This document shows positions 25,111-34,822 of a stretch of DNA of 64,000 nt, one piece after another. The translations under genes and the position numbers were made by a program. Below the pieces are notes generated by a model. It saw nothing but the letters and a program-made list of their open reading frames with translations, was not told the DNA's origin and made no database searches. The stretch is taken from contig NZ_CP009428.1 of the NCBI RefSeq assembly GCF_000758725.1, forward strand, positions 2,914,001-2,978,000. The letters are read 5' to 3'. The DNA comes from Paenibacillus odorifer (lineage in GTDB: Bacteria > Bacillota > Bacilli > Paenibacillales > Paenibacillaceae). Position 1 is the stretch's first letter, and every line of letters begins with the position of its first letter.

Positions 25111-25140
25111 GTGGCAATTAAGTTAATAACGCTCCTCACT

Positions 25141-25513
25141 TTTCTCATGTTCCTCATGTTTCTCACGCGCGTAACACTCCTAACGGACTGTATTGCAACT
25201 ATTTTGGCTTTTTTGACCATTTTGCTGAGTTTTCGGACTGCATAGCTCTTATTGGTCTAAATCCACACCAAAATTAAGCATATTGGGTTGAATAGCTGCA
25301 TCTGAGTCCGATAGCACTGCGAAATGCCCGGATTTTTCGAAATAAGGGCTCCTGAGTCCGAACCATCTGGCCTCGTAAATACTGCACTGTAAACTGTAAA
25401 CTCGCCATCTGACCTCGTAAATACTGCACAGTAAACTGTAAAACACCGTCTGAGCGTCTTAGATATTTCGGCGGAACAAAAGTGGCGTTAGTGCGGAACA
25501 AAAGTGGTGCTAA
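25141..25513. repeat. 373-bp direct repeat, copy 2
   Basis: Matches copy 1 nearly perfectly; differences include CGGCGG for CGGCAG and GTGCGGAAC for GTGCGGTAC. A 30-bp spacer separates the copies. The high identity suggests a recent duplication or ongoing homogenisation. Confidence 0.92.
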
Positions 25514-25665
25514 TGTGGTGTTAATATGGCGCTAATATGGCGCTAATTTGGTGCAAAGGTGGCGCTAATGTGGCAACTAAGTTAGTAACTTTTCTCGTTG
25601 TAGTTATGGGAGTATGTGTTCAGTGATTAGTTAGTCGCATTAGTCGCATTAGTCGAATTAGTTAC
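25514..25665. repeat. Degenerate short tandem repeats next to the pectate lyase gene
   Basis: Units such as AATATGGCGCT and TTGGTGC-type variants run from 25514 to about 25600. Then ATTAGTCGC is repeated about three times (25626-25657), just before the pectate lyase stop codon. No gene seen. Confidence 0.65.
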
Positions 25666-27907
25666 TGTAACTTGTTTTCAACCATTCCTCGTTTGACCAG
25701 GACAATTTGCCAGCCCCTGAACCGTCAACAGCGGTAAGTCTAGATTTTAGACTAACTGGGTCATCTGAAGTGTAGCTATAAGGTAGTGTTGTGAATCCGT
25801 TCCATGCAAATGCTTTAACGGCAGCGGGTGCAGGGGAGAGAGGGCTGTTCTTAGATGTACTGTCTCCTCTGAATGTTGCTCCATCTAGTGAATAGATCGT
25901 ATCTAAAGCTGCGATTGCACCCGTATATTTGCTATTACTCGCATCCGCTTGATTGTTGCGAAGTGGATTCACTACATCAATGATTACAGAACTTTCAAGT
26001 AATACAGCTCCTCCTTCTGTCGAGATTGCTCCGTTACTTGTAACCCCGAAATGATACCCCTTGCTTGAGATCGCTTTTTCCATAGCGGAGGTTAGACGTT
26101 TTTTAGCCAATCTGGTATCTTCGTTGTCCATTACAATGTTATAGGCATGCGCATTACCACTACGAAGGCGGGGCATGCGGTCTTGTATATCTTTATAGTA
26201 GTTGTGATGGAGCGTCACAGAAAGAAGCGCATTATCAGCTGCAAATTCTGTTGCGCCTATTAAATGGCCCTTTTTTTGACTAGCGGCAATCGCAATGATG
26301 TCGTCTTTACTTAGGCCAACTGAGCTGCTTCTTAAATAAGCGTACATGGGATAAGCAGCCTTGTTGGCTTCCATAGCATTAATTTGCTGAGTAACCCAGC
26401 TGTTTGCGTTTCTATCATCCCCTAAGAAGGAAGACCATGAAATGGTGACGCCGTTGCTGCCTTTTTTAACATCGACAACTCCGTCATAAGATTTATTGAA
26501 GGTGCAGTGGTCGATCCATACGTTGTTGCTATTCTCAATGGTGATGTAGTCCCAGTCGTTTTTATCGTAATTTCCTTTGGTTGCTTCATCCCATTCCCAC
26601 AGCTCATCAAATTCAAGGTTGCGGATGATGACGTTAGAGCTTCTTTTAAAAGTAAAAGCGGCATGTTTAAGGGTTGCACCCTTAGCAGAGAAAATGGTCA
26701 AACCGTCGAAGTTGTCTATAGACACTTTGCTGACACCAGTCTCTATTAATACGGGATGTGTTAAAGCACTGTTATGAGCGCTAAATGGGGAGATCTTTGC
26801 CGCATCAGAAATTTCATTCCATCCCAGATCCAAGTCGTTCATAATTTCAATAACCTTTATTTTGGATCCTTTTCTCAGTGCAGTGGCAAGATCTTCTGCG
26901 CTATATACCTTTTTATAGAGTGGACTGGTTTCTTGGATATTTCCACCACCTGTTGTTCCTGTGGCAAACCCAGCCAAATCATATTCACTAACCTGTACCG
27001 GTGTAGGCGTTGGTGAAACAGTTGGTATCGGCGTAGCAGTAGGTGTTGGTGTAGCAGTCGGAGTCGGTATTGCAGTCGGTATCGGCGTAGCAGTAGGTGT
27101 TGGTGTAGCAGTCGGAGTCGGTATTGCAGTCGGTATCGGTGCAGCAGTAGGTGTTGGTGTAGCAGTAGGTGTCGGTGAAGCAGTTGGTGTCTGTGAAGCA
27201 GTCGGAGTCGGTATTGTAGTTGGTGTTGGTATAGCAGTCGGAGTCGGTATAGCAGTTGGTGACGGCGTGACAGTCGGTGTCGGTGTAGTGCCATTGGTGT
27301 CAGAAACGGTCACGTTGTCGAACATCGTAATTGTCTTAAAGGTAACGAGCCCTGCTGTACCTTTTTTTAATTTGGAATCGGAAGCTGAGAGCTCCAGCGT
27401 ATCATTTACATACATGTTGATGGTATTTCCGCTCATTTCAAGTTTTACATTATACCAAACTCCTGTTTGCAGAGTGTAGGGTTTGCTGGTCAAAGTTGTA
27501 GTAGATCCAGAAACCTTTTTTCTGATTTCCAGCATGCCATCATTATTATTATACAAAGAAGCTGCATAAAAATTATTTCCATCTATGTATCTGCCTGCAA
27601 CATAAGTTCTGTTTGAGCCATTAAAATCAACTACTTTTACATCCGCTTCCACAGTGTAATCGCTCCAGGCTGAATCACCTGCAGAAGTACGTCCTTCTTT
27701 TGTGGCAGACTGGTAATATACGCTGTTGCCTTCGTCCTCAACAATAGTCCAATTCCCACTAGTGGATGTCCATAGATTACCGCCCTCTTCAAAGCGGTCT
27801 TGGAAGAAGGTAGAAGCACTTGCCGGATACACAATAAAAAGAGAAAAGAGCAGGGTTATGCACATAGTAACACTCACATTTTTCTTGATTGATTTTAGCA
27901 AACTCAT
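25658..27907 (-). CDS. Secreted modular pectate lyase (PL1) with N-terminal LamG-like domain
   Basis: 749 residues with an AGGAGG site. Signal peptide about 1-31 (ending PASASTF); a concanavalin/LamG-like beta-sandwich about 33-205; a Thr-Pro linker about 207-310 of [14 protein letters not shown] units; then the parallel beta-helix pectate lyase domain to the end. PL1 signatures are [14 protein letters not shown] and [18 protein letters not shown], the latter with the catalytic Arg. It would cut polygalacturonate outside the cell by beta-elimination with calcium. Single gene; a pectin partner is the arabinanase at 8446. Confidence 0.93.
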   Translation of the reverse strand: MSLLKSIKKNVSVTMCITLLFSLFIVYPASASTFFQDRFEEGGNLWTSTSGNWTIVEDEGNSVYYQSATKEGRTSAGDSAWSDYTVEADVKVVDFNGSNRTYVAGRYIDGNNFYAASLYNNNDGMLEIRKKVSGSTTTLTSKPYTLQTGVWYNVKLEMSGNTINMYVNDTLELSASDSKLKKGTAGLVTFKTITMFDNVTVSDTNGTTPTPTVTPSPTAIPTPTAIPTPTTIPTPTASQTPTASPTPTATPTPTAAPIPTAIPTPTATPTPTATPIPTAIPTPTATPTPTATPIPTVSPTPTPVQVSEYDLAGFATGTTGGGNIQETSPLYKKVYSAEDLATALRKGSKIKVIEIMNDLDLGWNEISDAAKISPFSAHNSALTHPVLIETGVSKVSIDNFDGLTIFSAKGATLKHAAFTFKRSSNVIIRNLEFDELWEWDEATKGNYDKNDWDYITIENSNNVWIDHCTFNKSYDGVVDVKKGSNGVTISWSSFLGDDRNANSWVTQQINAMEANKAAYPMYAYLRSSSVGLSKDDIIAIAASQKKGHLIGATEFAADNALLSVTLHHNYYKDIQDRMPRLRSGNAHAYNIVMDNEDTRLAKKRLTSAMEKAISSKGYHFGVTSNGAISTEGGAVLLESSVIIDVVNPLRNNQADASNSKYTGAIAALDTIYSLDGATFRGDSTSKNSPLSPAPAAVKAFAWNGFTTLPYSYTSDDPVSLKSRLTAVDGSGAGKLSWSNEEWLKTSYSN
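27000..27290 (-). repeat. Tandem repeats encoding the Thr-Pro linker
   Basis: GGTGTTGGTGTAGCAGT-type units repeat through the linker, with a 63-bp block duplicated almost exactly. The repeat creates a Val-Gly-rich open frame on the plus strand that is only a shadow. Length is likely to vary between strains. Confidence 0.85.
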
Positions 27908-28074
27908 TGTAATCCTCCTTATGTATTTATAAATTTATATTAATATAAATACATATATCGGAAATAAATATAAGTAATAATATGATTATAAAGTCCTTTT
28001 TTTAATTAGTGCTATAATAGCTTTTTGGGTATTCAACGATGAATTCTGATCTATACGAACTAGGAGTGATAGAC

Positions 28075-29646
28075 TTGAGCGTAATCCGAATGGAGAACGT
28101 AACTAAGAAATATGAGAATACATTGATCTTTCGAGATATTTATTTTCGTGTGAGCAAGGGTGAACGTATTGGCTTAATCGGACGAAATGGAGCAGGTAAA
28201 TCTACTGTTTTTAAGCTAATAATGGGAAAAGAGGAGCCAACGGCAGGAAAAGTAGAATTAGATCCCAATGTGAAGATCAGCTACTTCTCTCAATTTTCGG
28301 AGCTTTCCGGGTCTTTGTCTGTACAACAAGAGTTAGAACTTTGCTTCGAAGAGGTAGCACGCATTGAACAGGAGCTTAACCAAATAGGAGAACAGCTTGG
28401 GCAGGTGTCGGATGATGTCCAGATGAATGTACTTTTAGAGCGCCAAGCTGAGCTTTTTGGACAAATGGAGCATTTGGATGGCTGGAATGTATCTGTGGAA
28501 ATCAATACGGTGCTGACTAAATTAGGATTCGATGAGAGATCGCGGCATCAACCTGTAGAGGAGTTATCCGGAGGCTGGAGGAACCGCGCGGCACTGGCTA
28601 AAGTCTTAATTGAAGGGCCTGATGTTGTATTGCTCGATGAGCCTACTAACTTTTTGGATATGGAAGGGATCGTATGGTTGGAGCAGTGGCTGCACCGTTT
28701 CAATGGGGCGATGCTTCTGGTCTCTCATGATCGGCAATTTATTGACAGAGTGGTCACGCGGACGATAGAAATCGAGAACTATCATTTCCAGGAATATGAA
28801 GGGAATTATACCGATTACGTTCGTAAAAAGAAGATGCGCAAAAAAGTGCTCGATCGGCAATTTGAGTGGGAAGAAGAACTTCTCCTTATGGAGTCTGAGG
28901 CCATTGAAAACCGCGGTAGTAAGAAGTCCTCTAAGGATCGTCTTTCGCGTAAGCTAACGGATATGAAAAAACGAGTGGAACCTCATCCAGTTAACGTATT
29001 AATCACTGATATTTATAGTAATTTACGTTTTCCTGACAAGCTGGGGGAAGTGAAGCGGATTGGACAAAGTTATGATGGCCGCTCCATCTTCCAGAACATT
29101 AGCTTCGATATTCAAAAGGAAGACCGGATAGCAATCGTGGGTCCGAACGGCAGCGGAAAGTCGACACTCATCAAAGTATTGACTGGACAAGAAGCACCGG
29201 AATCGGGGGAAGTGACTTGGGAACGCGGGGTCAGCTATGCGTACTTTAATCAGATGTGGGATGAGCTGGATCATAAAGATACTGTCAGCCATGCCGTAAA
29301 TGTTTATGGACTGGGACTGGACGCACCGCGGAAAAAGGTGAATAAATTTCTATCGATGCTGCAATTCTCGGAAATGGATCTGAGCAAAACGATTGGCAGC
29401 CTTTCAGGCGGACAGCAGGCCAGAGTGGCTTTAGCGAAATGCCTTCTCTCCGGAGCTGCTGTCATTATTTTAGATGAGCCCACTAACCATTTGGATTTAA
29501 CTAGTATTCAGGTGATGGAGCAGGCGTTGATTCATTTTCCTGGCGCTGTAGTAACAGTTAGTCATGATCGGTTTTTTATTGATAAAATAGCGACGAAAAT
29601 GCTCACCTTTGATCCTAAATTAGGCATTACTGAGCAAAATGTCTAG
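28075..29646 (+). CDS. ABC-F family ATPase
   Basis: 523 residues. TTG 28075 is chosen for its TAGGAGTG site; a longer in-frame start at 28039 has none. Two ABC domains in one chain: GRNGAGKS, LSGGWRNRAALA and VLLDEPTNFLD in the first; GPNGSGKS, LSGGQQARVALA and IILDEPTNHLD in the second; a linker about 240-300 rich in charged residues; no membrane segment. ABC-F proteins act on the ribosome, either rescuing stalled translation or protecting from antibiotics; which applies here is open. Its stop lies 2 bp from the convergent kinase gene. Confidence 0.92.
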   Translation: MSVIRMENVTKKYENTLIFRDIYFRVSKGERIGLIGRNGAGKSTVFKLIMGKEEPTAGKVELDPNVKISYFSQFSELSGSLSVQQELELCFEEVARIEQELNQIGEQLGQVSDDVQMNVLLERQAELFGQMEHLDGWNVSVEINTVLTKLGFDERSRHQPVEELSGGWRNRAALAKVLIEGPDVVLLDEPTNFLDMEGIVWLEQWLHRFNGAMLLVSHDRQFIDRVVTRTIEIENYHFQEYEGNYTDYVRKKKMRKKVLDRQFEWEEELLLMESEAIENRGSKKSSKDRLSRKLTDMKKRVEPHPVNVLITDIYSNLRFPDKLGEVKRIGQSYDGRSIFQNISFDIQKEDRIAIVGPNGSGKSTLIKVLTGQEAPESGEVTWERGVSYAYFNQMWDELDHKDTVSHAVNVYGLGLDAPRKKVNKFLSMLQFSEMDLSKTIGSLSGGQQARVALAKCLLSGAAVIILDEPTNHLDLTSIQVMEQALIHFPGAVVTVSHDRFFIDKIATKMLTFDPKLGITEQNV

Positions 29647-29648
29647 GA

Positions 29649-31454
29649 TTACGCGGGAAGACGGATGATCACTGTCGTTCCTTCACCTACGTGACTGGAA
29701 ATTTCAATTCCATATTTTTCGCCAAAATGAAATTGAATACGATCATGAACATTTTTAATGCCAATATGTTCCTCATCTAAGGTATCTGAGGGTTGAGAGA
29801 GACGGAAACGAAGCTGTTTAAGTTTCTCTTCCTCGATTCCAATGCCGTTATCTTTAACGATAATCAGCATATCATCCCCCGATATCACCGAGGATACCTC
29901 AAGCAGACCTGGTTCACTGCGACTTTCTAGGCCGTGTACGATAGCATTCTCTACTATGGGCTGCAAGGAGAAGTGCATGACCTTAACGATCTCGCATTGC
30001 GGATCTAGCTGTTCCATATACTGTAATTTATCCCCAAAACGTAACTGCTGAATTTTCACATATAGCCGGACATGCTCAAGTTCTTCGCGCAAGGTAACGG
30101 TGATTTTCCCAGTCTGAATATGAATCCGAAACAATCTGCCCACGATTCCCACCATCTCGCCAATCTCTCTTTGCCCATTGATGATGGCTTTCATTTGAAT
30201 TGATTCAAGGACATTTGCCAGAAAATGAGGATTGATTTGGCTTTTGAGCGCACCATACTGGGCTACCTTTTGTTGAGCCTTGGCCATCGATGATCGCTCA
30301 ATATAGTTTTGCAAATCTTTTACCATTTTACGAATTCCATTATATAGAACCCCAAATTCATCTTGGCGGTTACTGTACAAATCCACATCGAAATTACCCA
30401 TCCCCACCAGCTTCACCTTCCGGCTTAACAGAATAATAGGTTTGGTTACACGTTCCGAGAGGATATACATAAATAAGAGTGCAGTGACAAGCGATAAGAG
30501 CGCCAAAGTTAAAATGATTTTGCCAAGAAAAGAAGCCTGCTTAGTCATCTCTTTTTCATCAATATATTGAATGACCTTCCAGTTGGAGTAAGGAGAAGTA
30601 ACAAAATTAATGTACGAATCCTTGTCATCAAAAGTACCATATAAGCTCCCGGCGTCATTGTTCATAAAAGTGTTAAGCGCCTGTTTGTCGATGGGGATAG
30701 GCTCTAAAGGACTCGTCTCCAATGAATCTGAGCTATAAACGTTGCCTCCTTTATCGTCTAAAATAATGAATTTCCGCTTGCTATTCTCGGACAGCTTTAA
30801 GATTTCACGTAATGAATCCAGCCGGATATCAATTAACATGACACCTAAGGGCTGCTTGCTTCCTTTTTTATTAATGACTCTGGCGATGGAGATGACGGAT
30901 TGTTTAGAATTGGTGCGATAGAAGGGGAGATGACTTCCAAATAGGATTACACCACCCTTTTTTTGTTGCGTCTGTAAATACCAATCCTCTTGGGTGTAGT
31001 CCTTCACATCATAATCCGCACGATTGAAATTGGCGGAGTAGAATACACGTGACCCCGCGAAAATCTGCACACTGTCGACATTTTTAATCGTCATTTCAAT
31101 CCCGCTGATGAACTGTTCAATCGTGTTTCCATACTGAATACTTAGATCATTCCCGATATTATCTTTGTTGATAGTCCAATGCTCGAGGGCGGTTTGTAAT
31201 TGACTATCTACTTGGGCATTAAGGGTCCCTTTTTCAATACTTTGCAGATACTGGTCGATGTTGAAAGAAAGATTATTAAGGATGAGATTAGAGCTGCTTT
31301 GATATTCATTTTTGACGGCTTGATTTGAAAAAATATAGATAATCGCGGATATAATCAGCAAAGGAATGGTAATGGTCAGGATCATCAGCACAAAAATCTG
31401 CCTATTGACATGCCGCATCCGATAACGCTTTTTTGGCTGGTTTATTTGCATCAT
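29649..31454 (-). CDS. YesM-type sensor histidine kinase
   Basis: 601 residues; ATG 31454 has GGGGTGG 10 bases upstream, and a GTG at 31466 is possible. Two membrane segments (about 20-40 and 295-315) flank an extracellular sensor domain, then HAMP, the His_kinase domain with QINPHFLANVLESI (phospho-His) and the ATPase with PIVENAIVHGLE and VKDNGIGI. It pairs with the response regulator just upstream and probably senses a sugar, here likely sialic acid or its binding protein given the divergent nan genes. Confidence 0.92.
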   Translation of the reverse strand: MMQINQPKKRYRMRHVNRQIFVLMILTITIPLLIISAIIYIFSNQAVKNEYQSSSNLILNNLSFNIDQYLQSIEKGTLNAQVDSQLQTALEHWTINKDNIGNDLSIQYGNTIEQFISGIEMTIKNVDSVQIFAGSRVFYSANFNRADYDVKDYTQEDWYLQTQQKKGGVILFGSHLPFYRTNSKQSVISIARVINKKGSKQPLGVMLIDIRLDSLREILKLSENSKRKFIILDDKGGNVYSSDSLETSPLEPIPIDKQALNTFMNNDAGSLYGTFDDKDSYINFVTSPYSNWKVIQYIDEKEMTKQASFLGKIILTLALLSLVTALLFMYILSERVTKPIILLSRKVKLVGMGNFDVDLYSNRQDEFGVLYNGIRKMVKDLQNYIERSSMAKAQQKVAQYGALKSQINPHFLANVLESIQMKAIINGQREIGEMVGIVGRLFRIHIQTGKITVTLREELEHVRLYVKIQQLRFGDKLQYMEQLDPQCEIVKVMHFSLQPIVENAIVHGLESRSEPGLLEVSSVISGDDMLIIVKDNGIGIEEEKLKQLRFRLSQPSDTLDEEHIGIKNVHDRIQFHFGEKYGIEISSHVGEGTTVIIRLPA

Positions 31455-31459
31455 TTTGC

Positions 31460-33088
31460 TTACCACCCCGATTGTTTTCTATAGTCTGATGGGGTCATGT
31501 TGGTAAAAATCCGGAACGTTTTAACGAAATGCTTATAGCTTTTGTAACCACACATTGTGCAGACATCGGTCACCAGAATCTCCGGTTTTTTTAAGCATTC
31601 CTGCGCGTATTCCATACGGATTTCGGTTACAAATCGCATATAGTTCTTATCGAGTTTTCTTTTGAACAGACGGCTTAAATAAGAAGGGTTATAGAAGAAT
31701 CGATCCGCTACCATTTGTAGAGTAATATCTTGATCAATATTAGCTCTAATGAAGGATTTAATATGTTCAAAGATAATCACATCCTGCTGATGGTTATCCG
31801 TCAGACCTTCGGTATAAATGTTTCCCAAATGAACCATCCAATTCCCCAGCCACTCGAACATGACCTCAAGGGAGTGGAAATCCTCTACAAAAGTGAGGTT
31901 TAAGAGTTTATCGCTGTACACACCATCCATATGAATCTGATTTTTATTAGCGAAGCGGATAATGACACTTATAATTTCTTGTAAATACGCAAGCCATAGA
32001 TCAGTAGAAGAGCCATCTGTTTTATGCGAAATATCTTGTGCCAATCGTTGCGTTAATTGCAATATCTCTTGTTTATTGGCGTTTTCGATGCAGGAGATTA
32101 TTCGTTTCTTATCGTTGTCATCTAGTTGAATAAGCGTTGGTTTAGTAGCTGTGGCGCCTGCCTTTATGGATGAGATATGGAATATATTGCGCTCTTTCTG
32201 ATAGAAGCGCTGATATAACAGCTTTTCAGACTCGTGAAGTAATGAAGTGATTTGAGATAGTTCGTTCGTTACTGTGCCTATAGCAAGATAAAGGGCAAAA
32301 TGATGTTCTAGTGTAAGCTTGTTCAAATGCTGATCGAGTTCAGTAAGTACTTGTGTCTCAAAAGGGATAGTGCTCGTTGCAGTCTGTGATCCCATGACTA
32401 TTAGCCCGTATAGTTTGGATTTAGCAGAATATGTAAAAATAGATCGTGGCAGATCTGCCGGGAGATAGGCCTCCGTAGCAAGATGTATAAACTTAGTAGC
32501 CTGTTCTCTCATCCACAAGGTGGATTGTAAAGGAGTTTCTCTGATAAGGAAACCTGCCAAAACAAAAGGGAGATACAAATAATGTTTACTTTTGAAACTA
32601 CATAATTCAGCGATTAAATTAGTGTCCATTGCAGGTTGTTCTTCTTCCAGTAGTAGCTTTATAAGTTGTGAGCCTTCCAGAGTAGAACGTTTTCTTTGTT
32701 CTTGTTGTTTAAGTTGCAGCTTGTTCATGCATTCTTGAATCACGGTTAGACTTTCTTCATATTCCAAAGGTTTGAGCAAAAAAGCATGTACACTCCCAAG
32801 TTTGATGGCTCGTTGAGCGTATTCGAAATCATTAAATCCCGTCAAAATGATAAACAAAGTATCAGGAAGGAATTGGCGAAGCTCTTCGATCATCTGAAGA
32901 CCATCCATTTCGGGCATGCGAATATCAGTGATCACTAAATCTGGCTGCTCACGCAGTGCGGTAACGAAGCCTTCTTTTCCATTCTCCGCTTCAACAATAC
33001 TCTGAACACCAAGCTCCTGCCACGAAAAGTAATGTTTTAATCCCGTCCGTATTAACGGTTCATCCTCTACAATCATAAGCTTGTACAT
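31460..33088 (-). CDS. YesN-type response regulator with AraC DNA-binding domain
   Basis: 542 residues. Receiver domain 1-120 with phospho-acceptor Asp in VITDIRMPEMDG and the conserved Lys in FLLKPLEY; a variable middle region; C-terminal AraC helix-turn-helix pair from about 435 (DITLQMVADRFFYNPSYLSRLF, VTDVCTMCGYKSYKHF). The stop is 5 bp before the kinase start on the same strand. It probably activates the divergent transporter and nan genes across a 261-bp region. Confidence 0.92.
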   Translation of the reverse strand: MYKLMIVEDEPLIRTGLKHYFSWQELGVQSIVEAENGKEGFVTALREQPDLVITDIRMPEMDGLQMIEELRQFLPDTLFIILTGFNDFEYAQRAIKLGSVHAFLLKPLEYEESLTVIQECMNKLQLKQQEQRKRSTLEGSQLIKLLLEEEQPAMDTNLIAELCSFKSKHYLYLPFVLAGFLIRETPLQSTLWMREQATKFIHLATEAYLPADLPRSIFTYSAKSKLYGLIVMGSQTATSTIPFETQVLTELDQHLNKLTLEHHFALYLAIGTVTNELSQITSLLHESEKLLYQRFYQKERNIFHISSIKAGATATKPTLIQLDDNDKKRIISCIENANKQEILQLTQRLAQDISHKTDGSSTDLWLAYLQEIISVIIRFANKNQIHMDGVYSDKLLNLTFVEDFHSLEVMFEWLGNWMVHLGNIYTEGLTDNHQQDVIIFEHIKSFIRANIDQDITLQMVADRFFYNPSYLSRLFKRKLDKNYMRFVTEIRMEYAQECLKKPEILVTDVCTMCGYKSYKHFVKTFRIFTNMTPSDYRKQSGW

Positions 33089-33283
33089 GAAATCCCTCCG
33101 GAAGACTAGATTTATAGTGGATTATTCAACATCGATACCATCAAATGTAAGTTATAAGCTAAAAATTAAAATAATTATAGGTGAATATGTAATGTATTAT
33201 AACATTGAAGAGGGACTGAAAGAAGGTATAGGTCAGAATACGACCCTAAATGTAAAAGGAGTGGGATTCTCCTAAATTTATAA

Positions 33284-33313
33284 TTGATTTATGATTAGCG
33301 CAAGGAATGATAA
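33284..33313 (+). promoter_or_regulatory. Candidate promoter of the sialic acid operon
   Basis: TTGATT (33284-33289) and TGATAA (33308-33313) with an 18-base spacer, 36 bases before the ATG. Weak elements fit control by an activator such as the YesN-type regulator. The rest of the 33089-33349 gap is AT-rich with nothing else recognised apart from a short AGGAG/CTCCT repeat near 33257. Confidence 0.35.
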
Positions 33314-33349
33314 AGTATTTTATTCCACAAAAATAATAGGGGGTAGCAC

Positions 33350-34741
33350 ATGAGAGCAATGAAAAAAGGGCTAATGAGCATTGTTGGTGTCGCACTTTTA
33401 GGTACACAGTTAGTTGCATGCGGAAATACGAATACAGCGAATTCCGCCAATGAACCAAGTAATAATACTGATAAGAGTGAGCCCGCGGCCACTGAGACTG
33501 CTGCTAAACCAGCAGAAATAACATGGTGGAATTTTCCGAGCTTTCAAGCTTTAGATGGTGAAGTTGGCAAATATGAGAAGGAAATCATTGCAGCTTTTAA
33601 TGAGAAGAATCCGGAAATTAAAGTCAACCTTGAGATGATCACATTTGAAGGCGGCCCTGAAAAACTGAATGTGGCGATTGCTTCGAATACCGCACCTGAT
33701 GTAATTTATGATGCTCCTGGACGGATTATTGACTGGGGTAAAAAGGACTTATTAGCACCTCTTAATGATATGGTGACCGATGAAGTGAAAAATGATATTT
33801 CGGAAGCCTTTTGGAAGCAGTCTAGTGTTGGCGATGAGACCTTTATGTACCCGATCAATACAGCTCCTTTTATGATGGCGGTAAACAAGACCGTTTTTGA
33901 GAAGATTGGCGCGCTAGATTTGCTTCCTCTGGATAAGGAAGATCGAACTTGGACGTTTGAAGAATATAAGAAAGCGCTGGAAGCAGTTAAAGAAAAAGCA
34001 CCTGATGTTATCCCTACCGGATTCTTCGCGAAGAGCCAAGCTGGAGATCAAGGAACTCGTGCATATCTTGCTAACTTAGGTGTATCCAGATTTCTAAATG
34101 AAGATAATTCGGCAGTCGCTATCAATACTGATAATGCTGCAAAAGCGTTGGATTGGATCGTTCAAGCTACAAAAGATAAACTTAGCGTTTCTGGTGCGGC
34201 TTCCCTTGCGGCTGCTGACGTGAACGACTTATTTTTACAAGGGAAATTAGCCTTTACACTCAACTATTCTGCAGTACTTAAAGCTCAGAACGTATCTAAA
34301 AAAATGGTTGAATTCGAAGATGTTCTGCTTCCATTCCCTACTTTAGATGGATCGGAACCTAAGCTTGAACCTTACCTCGGCGGTATGGCTGTATTCAATA
34401 ATGGTGATGAAGCTAAGATTACAGCTTCTAAGAAGCTGATTGATTTTATTGCTAATGATCCTGTATGGGGGAAGAAAAACTTGATTCAAACAGGTGGTCT
34501 GTCTGTTCGTAATTCGATTACAGGCCTCTATGATGATGCAGAGTACAAATACGCTGAGTATGCTCGTAAATTCACAACAGATGCACCTACCATTGCCGAT
34601 GGATATGCTGATATTCGTACTTTCTGGTTCCCTGAATTACAACGTGCTTTAACTGGAGGAGCAACCGGTAAAGAAGCTTTGGACAGCTTTGCTGCAAAAG
34701 CAAACGAAGCGATTACGAAAGCAAAGGCTGCAATGAAATAA
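33350..34741 (+). CDS. Sugar ABC transporter substrate-binding lipoprotein (CUT1 type)
   Basis: 463 residues. A lipoprotein signal with lipobox LVAC (VALLGTQLVACGN) and a low-complexity Asn/Thr/Ala tether precede the type I binding-protein fold starting ITWWNFPSF. It would bind an oligosaccharide or sialic acid outside the cell and deliver it to the two permeases downstream. A GGGGTAG site is present. A hairpin with a T-run after the stop probably keeps this gene expressed above the permeases. Confidence 0.92.
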   Translation: MRAMKKGLMSIVGVALLGTQLVACGNTNTANSANEPSNNTDKSEPAATETAAKPAEITWWNFPSFQALDGEVGKYEKEIIAAFNEKNPEIKVNLEMITFEGGPEKLNVAIASNTAPDVIYDAPGRIIDWGKKDLLAPLNDMVTDEVKNDISEAFWKQSSVGDETFMYPINTAPFMMAVNKTVFEKIGALDLLPLDKEDRTWTFEEYKKALEAVKEKAPDVIPTGFFAKSQAGDQGTRAYLANLGVSRFLNEDNSAVAINTDNAAKALDWIVQATKDKLSVSGAASLAAADVNDLFLQGKLAFTLNYSAVLKAQNVSKKMVEFEDVLLPFPTLDGSEPKLEPYLGGMAVFNNGDEAKITASKKLIDFIANDPVWGKKNLIQTGGLSVRNSITGLYDDAEYKYAEYARKFTTDAPTIADGYADIRTFWFPELQRALTGGATGKEALDSFAAKANEAITKAKAAMK

Positions 34742-34767
34742 AAAAAGTGAATGGTGTCTAAAAGAAT

Positions 34768-34796
34768 AGAGTGCGGCAAGCACTCTTTTCTTTTTA
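34768..34796 (+). terminator. Intra-operon hairpin (partial terminator)
   Basis: AGAGTGC-GGCAA-GCACTCT followed by TTTCTTTTT lies between the binding protein and first permease genes. Because the next gene has no promoter seen, it is probably leaky and sets a higher level of the binding protein. Confidence 0.7.
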
Positions 34797-34822
34797 AATC
34801 ATTGAAGAAATGGGGAAGGACT

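Noticed and set aside
24846..25501. Pairs of identical 65- and 75-residue open frames on the minus strand in the 373-bp repeats
   Set aside because: They merely follow the duplicated non-coding DNA; no ribosome sites, odd composition, no recognised family.
24640..25657. CRISPR array
   Set aside because: Repeats are of mixed length without regular spacers, and no cas genes are in the window.
26961..27479. 172-residue Val-Gly-rich open frame on the plus strand
   Set aside because: It is the antisense shadow of the Thr-Pro linker repeats of the pectate lyase; no ribosome site and pure low complexity.
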